Positions 47,053 to 56,983 of a stretch of 64,000 bases of DNA are shown here, one piece after another. This stretch comes from Capsicum annuum (Eukaryota; Streptophyta; Magnoliopsida; Solanales; Solanaceae): contig NC_061112.1 in the NCBI RefSeq assembly GCF_002878395.1, positions 41,911,010 to 41,975,009 on the forward strand, read 5' to 3'. Made by a program: the position numbers and the translations under genes. A model generated the notes under the pieces. It was not told the DNA's origin, did not search any database, and saw only the letters and a program-made list of their open reading frames with translations. How positions within the stretch are numbered: the stretch's first letter is position 1; each line of letters starts with the position of its first letter.

Positions 47053-49418
47053 GTGTGATGTTATAAATAGAGCACACTTCTCTTGATGAATCTACACTAT
47101 CAGGTAGATGCAACAGATCATAAAACCATGGGAATGAAACAAACGTTGTCGGTATATAGTGGAAAATAGATGATGAATACTGCTATGAGACATGGTTCGA
47201 GAGAAACTGATTTTAAAACTCCCTGGCATGATTTGTTATGTTCAAAAAGGGGTGAGAGATCAAAAAATGTGGCGTCAACCAAGGAATAAAAGTTTGCACA
47301 ATTCAAACCCTCATTAAGTGCAAGCAAATAAGGCTTATATAAACTAGTGCCAATAAATATTTGTGTTAGGAGGCATTTTTGTTGTAGTGTATCATGATTA
47401 TCCATAAAGGTCACAAACTTATGAGGCAAAACATCTACTCAATTTTATGAAAAATATACATTTGTTTCACACATACTTAGATACTATCCAAACTAGAAAA
47501 ATGTCTCAGTTCAACATTTCACAAATAGTTTTGAGGCTAATATACCAGGTAATATGTTATGGCTAATTCCAACTCCAACTTTACGAATTTCAAATAAAGA
47601 AAAAAAGAATTGGTTTCATGGCCAAACGCCCACAAAGTTAATGCAATTCAAGAAGAAAACAAAACAGTTTTAACAAAGAAATTAACCAAATATTCAATAT
47701 ATTTTTACAAATAAGGTAAAGGAAATCTTCAACCAATAATCTAAAGGTACGTACTCAACAAATTCAAAAGGTATAATACGCTCGACTACCTACTAATCTT
47801 CTATCCTAGTACTCTAAAAAAGATACAAAGATTACAAATAACTTAAAGCAAAACGGCAGCGATCAGAGAATTTGTGGAGAGATTTAACTGCGTATGCATC
47901 TGAATGTGTCACCATTATTTTGCTGTAAATACGTTTTGGGTGAGGAATGAGGATTGACGATATTTTAGGGTTTGCTTGCTAAAGAGAGAGGGAAAAAACT
48001 CTGCCTACAAAAGTTGGGGAAAATTGAACTTTTGGTGGGCTATAGCTTTTAAGAGTTTAATCATAGTTATCTTTTATTTTGATCTTTTAAATATAGAATT
48101 TTGAGTATTTTTAGTCTTTTAAGCTTGTTAAAATACTACTAAAAATATGATTAAAACCAATTGAAAAAAATAATGGACTTTTGAACCGATTAAAACCAAC
48201 ACTTGATCGTTTTTATCCAAATCATTATTTTTTAAAAATAAAATTGACCGAGCTCAATCATCTTTTTGCACCAACAATCAAATAAAAAATACAATTGAGC
48301 ATAGTAATATCTTTGATCGGATTTTTAAAATAATTTGATCGAAGCTTTGATCAAAAGTTGATCGAGCTGATTGATTCTCAAAATAACTTTTTAAAAAATT
48401 TTAAATAAAAAATCTATCAAGTTTGAGCTTCCAAATTTGTACTTCAAATTCATCGTTTAGAGGGTTAAATCTAATATAAGTTCTCGTAAAATAAATAAAA
48501 ATTGACAAAGAATCAATAATTTGATGTTATATGATCCCCATCCCACCCTCGAATTTTCACTCCAAATCGTAACTCACTTATCCCAAAATTGAGTTGTAAT
48601 ACGAAAAATTTCATAATTAGTTCTTTTTGTATTACAATTCTCTTTGTAATTATGTTGGTCGGCCTTGCAATTGTAACTCTATACTTGTGATTGTTCGTAG
48701 AATTAACTATAACACAAATTCGACACTTAGTCTTGAAAAATAGTTGCACCATGAAAATCTGCAGTAGCTAAGATAAAATTTCTTTCTCAAAACTCTCCTA
48801 AAATGCTCGGATCCAATCCCAAACCCCTCAAACAAGTTCCAAACAATTTACAACTTGTACGAGTGCACGAACAAGAAATTTAGTGATTTAACTAAAAATT
48901 AAGGGTCAAGTTGTTATATACTACCGCTATCAATCATCATCATCGATCCCTATTTGTCAACCATCATCACAACTAATTATCAACACCATCATCGCGAACT
49001 ATCCCCCACATTAGAACCAACAATCACATATTACTATTGTCACCTCCACCTTCAAACATATAAATTTATTTACTTAAATAAGTACTTACTTAGAATAAAA
49101 TTAAATGAACTAGTATTTTATTTATTAAATATTTAATAATGATAAATTATGTACATTCAAATATTGATAAAATTAATATTTGATTATTTAGTATTCAGAT
49201 TTTAATATAGTAGTTTAATATTGAAATATGTATTCTCGTTGAGATTTCTTAATCTTCAAAATATGTATTGAAATTAATACGTCATAATTTAATAAAAATA
49301 ATAAGATTTTTCTACCTCCATAAACATTAATGGTTGTTAAATTTCTCTCCAAGTGCTTATTCAAAATAATTAAGGTCAACATATACAAAATATCTATACA
49401 AACTACAAAAGTATATAT
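47053..49418. mobile_element. CACTA-like transposon interior, right of the gypsy insertion
   Basis: Resumes the sequence broken at 37726. At 47380-47393 TTTTTGTTGTAGTG is a perfect CACTA-type right terminus (reverse CACTACAACAAAAA), indicating either an inner CACTA element or a decayed nested one. The frame 47118-47429 runs across that terminus and is probably chance. 48190-48380 carries clustered TTGATCGA/GACCGAGCTC words. The rest is AT-rich with no readable gene. Confidence 0.4.
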
Positions 49419-49520
49419 AGAGAGAGAGATACACATATACATACACACACACATATATATATATATATATTTATATATGTATATGTATGTATGTGTGTAT
49501 GTATGTATGTATGTATGTTT
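49419..49520. repeat. Compound microsatellite (AG)n-(AC)n-(AT)n-(GTAT)n
   Basis: Consecutive simple repeats: AGAGAGAGAGA, ACACACACAC, about ten AT units, and GTAT/GTGT tetranucleotides. The overlapping frames (49215-49536) are low complexity and are not taken as coding. Confidence 0.95.
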
Positions 49521-49535
49521 CTATAAATATTTCTA

Positions 49536-50737
49536 GGCTTACGTCATCGCCAGGCACCTAAAGTTATCCCAAAAATTCATTTAGACCCCTCAACTAAGAC
49601 TTGTACATATCAGACACCTCAAGTGCTAAAATTGGTATATATCAGGCACAAAATGTTGATTTGGCAAGGAGAGTGGATTACACTCTCCTTAGTCGCATGA
49701 ATAGTAGAATAAATAATATTTTATTTTTAATTAAAAAGCTTATATTTAAATTATTTTATTAATATAATTTTTAATTATTATAATTTCTTACTTTAAAAAA
49801 AAAAAAACCCCTTCGTTGTCTTCATCACACACACACCCAGATCGTCATCAACCCCCCACTCCCTTCCCTTTATCGTTGTCTCCGGAAAACTCTTTCAAAG
49901 AAGCAAAAAATACGCTAAGAAGATTTTTCAATTCATATTTTGGCGAGAAAAAGCTGGCAGCAAATCGCCAGTGATATGCGGTGATACGTCGTCGCTTCGC
50001 TTCTCACCGTTCTCACTAGTTCACAGGTTTCTCTTTGTTCCATTCTCCATTTTCTCAAAGTTTTATTCCCGTATCATCTATGATCTGTATTTATTAAAAA
50101 TGATATAAAAAATTTAATAGAATTAATGTGTCCGCTCAATTTCTCATTCTTGTCATCTTCTTTGTCTGCTAAACTCATAATAAAAGCTAGAAGCCATTGA
50201 AGAAGGACAAGCTCAACAACATAAAAAGGACTACGTGAACCCACCACCAGCACCATTACTTGATTTCACTGAATGGAAACAAATTAAATCAATTAAACCA
50301 ACCAAACAAATGAAAACAAAACCAAGAAAAAAAATTAAGATGAAAAACATACCTCGCCGAAAAAGTTTGCGGATGGTAATGAGAAGAAACGAAGAAGAAA
50401 GGGAGAGTTAGGTTGGGGGAGGGAGAGGGTGGGTGGGGATTTACCTTTTTAATTTATTTTTTTGAATTATTAAGAATTGAAAATAAATTTTATTTATAAA
50501 TTTGAAAATTCATTTTATAGTTAGATTTGGGCCCATTTGCCACATGTCATCGTTTTATTGATTATTTTTGCCATGTCACGCGTGTGTGTTACACACTTTA
50601 TATCTTTTGTTGATTAGGTAAAAAAGGTCTGATTGGATCAAAATTCGGATAGGTTGGGGTCTGATAGGTACATGCCTTAGTTGAGGAATCTAAGTGAATT
50701 TTCGGGACAACTTGAAGTGTCTGTCAATGACTAAGTC
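49536..50737. mobile_element. Non-autonomous transposon with long terminal inverted repeats
   Basis: The left end GGCTTACGTCATCGCCAGGC continues for about 80 bp and is mirrored at the right end (…ACAGACACTTCAAG…TTAGTC read from the minus strand, about 50625-50737); shared words include CTTGTACATATCAGACACC, AAGTTRTCCCRAAAATTCA and CCTCAACTAAG. GTTTCTATA lies close outside both ends (49517-49525 and 50740-50748); this 9-bp direct repeat would suit a MULE-type target duplication, though it is 10 bp from the left repeat. There is no transposase. The interior has an A-run (about 49795) and a C-rich, leader-like stretch (49810-50030). Confidence 0.65.
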
Positions 50738-50748
50738 ATGTTTCTATA

Positions 50749-51029
50749 ATGTGTGTGTATGTATATTTCTATAATGTGTGTGTGTAAAAATTTTATATTT
50801 ACATAATTAAAAATAAAAATGAAACATACACGCGCAAATATCTCAATAACTATTTCAAAATTTAACTTTTAATATAAAATCATATAATAAATATTAAAAA
50901 TAACAAGTTATAATAAAAATAAAATTGGCTTGATAAGTTCAAAATTTTATTATAACTTATATTTTGTGGTTAAATAACAAATCATACCATTGATATAGTA
51001 AATTTAGTGCATGAGAAAAATTATCATAA
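50749..51029. other. AT-rich interior of CACTA-like element
   Basis: AT-rich DNA with a second GTGTGTGTAT/TTTCTATAATG repeat (50749-50785) next to the TIR element. No gene is seen. Confidence 0.4.
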
Positions 51030-51910
51030 GCTTTAAATTTATACCTATATCATTTTATCATGAAAACTAAAATGATATCAAATTAGTAATTGACATAATT
51101 TTTTATAACTTGTTGCATGTGTTTTTTTTTAGAAATAATGCTTTGTTTTAAATAATTTATTGTCGTTAAAGGGAACTATAATTGCAACTACTTCAAATGT
51201 GACATAAAAGCTTATGATTTGTTATAAAAATTTATCACAACAATAAAATTATAAATATATCATTTCCTTGTGACAAATAATTGTTATAATCTTATAACTT
51301 AAAGCAAAAATATTAACTTAGCTATTTTACTTTAAATAATGATTGGTGGGGGCTAAAATAGATTACTATTGGAAGGATGATTTTCATTGTCTGGCAAAAA
51401 CTTATAACTAGCTATAAAAATTTAGTGTATTAATAAATTTATACCTACAGAGTAACTATTGCCAGAAATTATTATAACTTGAATTAAAAGTATCTATTTA
51501 GCTATATCAAATAATTTTTTGTTGCTAAAAAGGTTACTATTGCTATGATGACATAAAAAGCCTAGTAAAAATTTAAAATTAGTTACAAAATTTTATTGTA
51601 GCAATAAACTTGTAGTTATTTGGGTAACTTTTGCCACACATTATTATAACTTGTAGCAAAAACATATATTTAGCTATAAAATTTTGCTTCAAGTAATTTA
51701 TTATGGCTAAAAGAATACTTTTGCAAGAGTAGCTTTAAATGCGTGGCAAAAACTTACAATTAGCTATAAAATTTTGTTGTAACAATAAATTTGTAGCTAT
51801 TTCAGTAACTATTACTACAATAGTTAGCAATTATAGCAAAAATGAGGAATTAACTTTATCGATATATTTTTGTAGATGGAAAATCTTACAAAACCGTAAA
51901 TAGCCATGAA
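51030..51910. repeat. Right subterminal tandem repeats, unit about 180 bp
   Basis: A unit built on CTTAYAAYTAGCTATAAAAATTT ... GTAACTATTGCCA recurs with starts near 51211, 51400, 51567 and 51748, i.e. spacing 167-189 bp; an older unit may begin near 51030. The words are the same kind as those at 34390-34930 at the opposite end. Confidence 0.6.
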
Positions 51911-51987
51911 ACTTTAAATTGTGTAGTTGTTATTAGGTATTAGTCACTATTTTCAAATATGTAACTAAGAATTCATAGCAATATATG
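51911..51987. mobile_element. Right end of the CACTA-like element (terminal bases lost)
   Basis: GAATTCATAGCAATATATG (51969-51987) is the inverse of the left-end interior (CATATATTGCTATAAAAT, 34354-34371). The last 15 or so bases expected from the left end (CACCACAAAATAAGG) are absent; the sequence passes directly into gypsy protease. Confidence 0.45.
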
Positions 51988-52560
51988 TACTCCAGGTTTC
52001 ATGCTTCCAACTCTATCTGAGAAGGAATCTGAAAACACGTATGACTCCTAAGCATGGAGGTACTACCCCTCTATTCAATAACCAATTCATTGGGACACTA
52101 AAAAATAAAAAATTCTATTTATACAATCAAATTAAGCATAGCATGAATGAAACCAATCCATGCCGAGAATGACGTCAAAATCCATTATCTCTAACTCTAC
52201 AAGGTCTACTGAAGTAACTTTTTGAGATACCGTAACCGGGCAGTTTCTGTATACCTACCGGGCTATGATAGATTTACCCACTAGGGTAGATACTGAGGAG
52301 GGATCTATTAAGGTTTTGGGACTGACTCTAAATTTGACAACTATGTAAGGGATTACAAAAGAAAGAGAAGCTCTAGGATCTATTCAAACATGCACAAAAT
52401 AGGAAAGGCATGAAGCATACCCATAACCATATCAGGAGAACTTTTTTGATCATGTTCGGACTGGAGTACATAAAGTCTATTTTGACGTTGACCACTGGTG
52501 GTATTGGAAGTGGCATCCTGCTGAGTCAGGCTACCGTATTAAACTAGAGGATGATTGTGC
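51988..52560 (-). pseudogene. Gypsy protease region fragment
   Basis: The minus strand corresponds to 9590-10010 of the first gypsy element: shared words include CCATGCCGAGAATGAC, TTTTTGAGATACC..AA, CTATGATAGATTTACCCA and TGACTC..AAATTTGAC. It encodes the aspartic protease flap region. RT and integrase do not follow on the other side of the CACTA-like element, so they were lost. Confidence 0.7.
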
Positions 52561-53461
52561 TGACTTTACGGACCAGTCTTAGAATATTCTTTGACCCTAT
52601 GTCCTGACTCGCCACATCCAAAACACACATCACTGCCCGCTCTATACACACCCCTATAATTTTTACCACACTCTTCGCAAAGTGGATGAGTACGACCACT
52701 GCTCACACTACCCTGAGTTTTGGAGCCTGCACCCATCCCGACTATCACTCCTAAACTTTAGTACTGGTACACTAGCTAAAGTTGAAACTGGGGCTGAACA
52801 CTTTTGGCTAAACTGAGAATGGATATCACCCTTTGACTAAGCAAAATTAAAACTACATGTCCTAGCCCTCTTACTCTCTCTTTTTTTCTCTTTAACCTTT
52901 TTCTCCTCTATCTTCTGTGCATGGACCATCAACCTCACCAGTCCATTTCTTTAATCAACATCGTAGTCCTACACTCTTTGACCATATTATTAGATACCCC
53001 AAACACAAACTTGTTTATCCTAGACCTATTACCAGCTACTACATGAGGAGCATACCTAGCTAGATGAGTAAACTTGAGGGAATACTCCTTCACACTCATG
53101 TTGCCCTGCTTTACGTTAATAAACTCCAACACCTTAGCTTCCCTTCACTCTAAAGGAAAGAATCTATCTAAGAAGGCTGTAGCAAACTTCTCCTATTTTA
53201 TAGGCTCTGCATCTGCGCCTTTATCCCCTTTCTACTACTTAAACCAGGTGTGGCTACATCCTACAACTGGTATGCAACCAAATCTACACTCTCACTAGGT
53301 GTGACACCTATGATGCCAGTAACCTTCTGAACCATATCAAGAAACTCATGTGGATCCTCATCAGACTTGGATCCAAAAAATAAATGAGGGTTCTTTGGAT
53401 GAAATCTCTAATCCTAGCTGCAACGGTATTAGCCACTGGATTGGTTGGGATAACATCCTGT
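52561..53461 (-). pseudogene. Gypsy gag fragment with zinc knuckle
   Basis: The minus-strand piece 52566-52748 contains CEECGKNYRGVYRAGSDVCF and CFGCGESGHRVKEYSK, the zinc knuckle with its last Cys changed to Tyr. 52935-53132 (MLEFINVKQGNMSVKEYSLKFTHLARYAPHVV) is the preceding gag helix region, and upstream gag words continue to about 53461. There the sequence switches in the same reading direction into copia gag, so the N-terminal gag, primer site and 5' LTR of this element are missing. Confidence 0.8.
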
Positions 53462-54525
53462 TGATTTCCTGGAATCCCTCCACCATTCTCGAGGATTTCC
53501 TACCAAGTTGCATTCAGGCAGCATGGCACACAGATTATCCGTTTCTTTCTTGGATTCAGCCATATTTTCTTGGTCCTTCTTTTTTCCTTTCTTTAGGGTA
53601 CGACAATCTATTAACTTATGGAGAATCTTGCCACAGTTAAAGCATTTTCCCTTGAATTTCTTCTTAGGTTGATTGCTTTCATGTCCAACTTTCTTTCGCT
53701 TTTTGGAGTTGTTGTGGTCATCTTCTACAATATTTTCTCCACTTATTGTAGAATTTCCTTTTGACCTTCTTTCTGCGGCTTTGTTGTCTTCTTCAATATA
53801 CAGTCTTACTATAATATCTTTGACTATCATCTCCTTTCGCTTAAGTTTCAAGCAATTCTTGAAGTTCTTCCACATAGGTGGTAACTTCTCTATTATTGCT
53901 GTGACTTGAAACACCTCGTTCACAACCATACCTACAATTAAGTTCATATGAACATTAAGAACATTTTTAATATGTTCAACAAAGATATTCATCAAACTCA
54001 TACCTTCCGCGAGGAGATCGTGGATCATAACTTAGAATTCCTAGACTTAAGATACAACAGACTTGCTATCAATCATTTTAAACTAAAGGAATCTTGCAAG
54101 AAGAATTTTTTGGTTCCAGTATCCTCAGTCTTGTATTTTCTTTCTAGCGCCCCCATAAATCTTTTACCATCTTCATTCTACTATACACATTTATAGTCAT
54201 CTTGGAGGCCATTTAGAATATAATTCCTGCATAGGAAATCGGAGTGTTTCCACGCCTCCATAACGATAAATTTCTTCTAGTCCGAAGTTCCCTCGGGCTC
54301 CTCTGGAGCCTCTTCAGATGTTAATCTTTGAAGACATAAAGTTTTAAGGTAGAAGAACATCTTCTGTTGCCAATTTTTGAAATCAACACCCATGAATTTT
54401 TTGGGTTTCTCTGCTGGTGCTATTGCTTGTGGAGCATTTGTACGACTTGTAAAGGAAATATTAGTTGTTTCCATAGTCGTTGCCACAGTTGTTGCAGTAT
54501 CATTCACTTGACTGTCAGTAATCAT
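53462..54525 (-). pseudogene. Ty1/copia gag with zinc knuckle (truncated)
   Basis: Start at 54525 (minus): MITDSQVND...AEKPKKFMGVDFKNWQQKMFF, the N-terminus of copia gag (UBN2-type). The piece 53429-54028 carries MIVKDIIVRLYIEEDNK, a basic KKRKK stretch, the zinc knuckle CFNCGKILHKLIDC (C-x2-C-x4-H-x4-C, intact) and DNLCAMLPECNLVGNPREWW, which leads into the copia protease; the coding is cut a few residues later at the junction with gypsy gag (about 53461). A frameshift or stop near 54030-54270 separates the halves. Protease, integrase and RT are absent. Confidence 0.88.
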
Positions 54526-55500
54526 CTTCCTGTCACAAAAGGATAGTCAATTTTAGTATATCAAAATACTACTTATGAAATTGCAGCAACTTTAAACACC
54601 CCTTGTTTCTAGCTTAACGATGAAGTTTTTATGACTTTCAATTGTCAACTGAATTACCTCTAACTTGTGATGAAGATTTTATTTCTTCAAATCACTTGTT
54701 AACTTCAAACGGAGTAGAAATCTTAAAACTTTAATCTCTAAAAATCAAACAATATAGATTATGGAAAATAAAAACTTTAGTGAAAAGAAAATATCATCAA
54801 ACAAGCACAATTTTTTTCAATTATCTCCTTAAGATTGTTGTTTTCGGGTACACAAAAATCTATATTTTGGCAAAACAACTTCAACACAAGTTCAAGAATA
54901 AATCAAGAACACATATGGAATTTCTAACACCTTCAACATAAGATAAAAAATAACCTTTCAAAGAAGTCTGTTTTCAGTATTTTAAAGAAAATTAGATGAA
55001 GTAGAAAAAAGCCAAGTCCTCCGAATTCACAGAGTGTCCTTAAGGAAATAATTCTCCTCAAGTACTCGAGGTTGTAGAATTTTCCTCCCAGGATAAAATA
55101 GCTTAACAATCCGATTGTAGTGGTACCTCAAACGATCGGATTATCTTCGAACTCACTCAACAATTAGATCATCACACGGAGTATTTTAGAAGACAAGAAA
55201 TGTTTTCAAGTGCAGAAAAATTTGTACTAAACCTGTGGAAAAATGTAGGTTTATATAGCCATTAAGTGCCCCTTCCGAAAGGTAGCAATGGTTCACCAGA
55301 AAGGTGTATCCTTTCTGAACAGTCATTTGTATCCATTCGAAAGAGAGTGTCTTTTTCGAACAGCCACAACCATCCAAACAGTCATACCTTTTCCCAAAAT
55401 AGTGTGTCTTTTACTTGGAAGAGTTGTGTCCCTTCTAAGCAACTTTTCATTTTTCATTCACACCAATGAACCCAATATCTACATCTGTTGGATTTTGAGA
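54526..55500 (-). mobile_element. Copia leader and 5' LTR region
   Basis: This lies upstream of copia gag on the minus strand. A TATA box (GGCTATATAAACC, minus, at about 55245-55260) lies about 720 nt before the gag start. Beyond it (55265-55445) are imperfect repeats of about 30 bp built on CCTTTCTGAACAGTCAT/TTTCGAACAGCCA, the position of U3 enhancer repeats in tobacco copia elements. I could not fix the LTR edges or a primer site. Confidence 0.5.
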
Positions 55501-55911
55501 ATGTTACTTGTATGATATTTCAGCATAAAAATTACGCAAGGGAAATTTGCATGTCTTTACGTGTTGTAACAAAAGTCACTACAGAATAACAGCCGAAACA
55601 GTATTTGATTGTTCCTTAGATCTCCACGATCATGTCTGCCTATCTCCAATATTGAAGAATGTTAATGTGCTAGCATTACTCCATTGAGATCTTCAACATC
55701 ATCCATTGTGGTGCTTCCATTCGACCACCTATGTTTTCTATCATCTTGCATTTATTTGATGTCCATGTATAATTTACTTCTATTTGAAGAATTTTAACCT
55801 TGGTTTCTTGTGCTTTACTTCTATCTGTGTTGATGTTAAATGACATTGAATATAATAATTTTATTACTCTTGTATCTATAGTTTATTGATTGATGTGCAC
55901 CTACTCTTAAA
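55501..55911. other. Unassigned AT-rich spacer
   Basis: May still be copia LTR, then unassigned. No gene, repeat or domain was recognised. Confidence 0.3.
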
Positions 55912-56115
55912 CTAGTATGTGTATATATAAGCAATAGTCCATCCAATGGCCCTTTTGATCCTCTGTAGAATTGAAATTAAGGCCTCAACCTGTGAATCTG
56001 ACAAATCGATTGCAATACTAACCAAGAAGGAATTGTTGGTTCCCAATAATAAATAACACAAGTTAGAGGGGAGGGCCTTCAATTTATAAACCAATGGCTT
56101 CTCTATGAATGGTTG
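55912..56115 (-). pseudogene. Athila/Tat-type gypsy reverse transcriptase N-terminal fragment
   Basis: The minus-strand frame KPLVYKLKALPSNLCYLLLG...LVSIAIDLSDSQVEALISIL...RAIGWTIAYI corresponds to the segment just before the RT fingers in Athila/Tat elements ('LP..L.Y.FLG', 'AIGWTIADI'). It ends abruptly on both sides, so it is a fragment caught between copia and gypsy-A pieces. Confidence 0.7.
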
Positions 56116-56129
56116 AGTTATATCTATTC

Positions 56130-56770
56130 TTCAAATCAAGATCTAACTTCATAACTAGACACTCCAGTCACAAACTTACTCATACTAGCCCGATTATCAG
56201 CCACTAAGTTAGGAGCATACTTGGACAACTGATTGAACTTTAGATAGTACTCCCTAACAGTCATAGAGCCCTATCGTAGGTTCATAAACTCTTCCACCTT
56301 TGCCTCCCTCATCTCCAAAGGGAAAAACTTATCCAAGAATGCATCCTGGAAATCTTGCCAAGTTGTAGGGATAGCTCCCTCACCTCTACCTTTCCTCCAA
56401 GTAACAACCCAGTCATAAGCAAGGTCTTTTAACCTATACGCAGCCAACTCCACACTATGTTCCTCAAATACATGCATCACCTGAGTAATCTTCCGTACCT
56501 CCTCTAAAAACAACCGTGGATCCTCATCAGACTTGGACCCAAAAAATTCCAATGGATTCATCTGCATGAAGTCACGGATCTTGGCAGCAGTTGAATCATC
56601 TCCCTGCTGCTGTGGAGCCAGGCCAGGTTGGCCTGAATATTTGCAGTAACAGCTTGGGCCAGCGCCTGAAAGGCTTCCCCAAATTCAGCATGAGATACAT
56701 TTTCATTCAATGGGTTAGCTGGTTGAGGTAGCTGACCATTATTATTTCTTCTCGCTCGACGTGGAGGCAT
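56130..56770 (-). pseudogene. Gypsy gag N-terminal half
   Basis: Start ATG at 56768-56770 (minus), MPPRRARRNNNGQ. The Retrotrans_gag domain is well kept in the open piece 56271-56567: FFGSKSDEDPRLFLEEV, AAYRLKDLAYDWVV, WQDFQDAFLDKFFPLEMREAKVEEFMNLR. One frameshift lies near 56600. Coding is lost at about 56130, where the next fragment begins. The leader, primer site and LTR follow upstream in the correct order, so this is the 5' end of a truncated element. Confidence 0.88.
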
Positions 56771-56967
56771 ATTTCTAAAAGAGGAGAGCACGAATCAATA
56801 GCAGAGAGAGACACTTTAAGCACAATAGACTTCTGAAAGAAAGAATCACACTTTTTCCTAAAATGTGTTGTAGCCTCTTGCTTATAGATGTGGCGCGCTA
56901 CACACTGATGATCAAGACTCTACTTAACGAGGCTTGTCAGACTCCCTAGGACACCTTAAAACCTTAG

Positions 56968-56979
56968 GCTCTGATACCA
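56968..56979 (-). promoter_or_regulatory. Primer binding site (initiator tRNA-Met), minus strand
   Basis: GCTCTGATACCA on the plus strand, i.e. TGGTATCAGAGC on the minus strand, five bases from the LTR edge. It matches initiator tRNA-Met. Confidence 0.92.
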
Positions 56980-56983
56980 AGTT

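Noticed and set aside
47118..47429. 103-codon minus-strand frame
   Set aside because: It runs through the CACTA-type terminus at 47393, so it cannot be a gene of either side; no domain.
49330..49536. Frame rich in Ile/Tyr/His/Val
   Set aside because: Translation of the compound AT/GTAT microsatellite.
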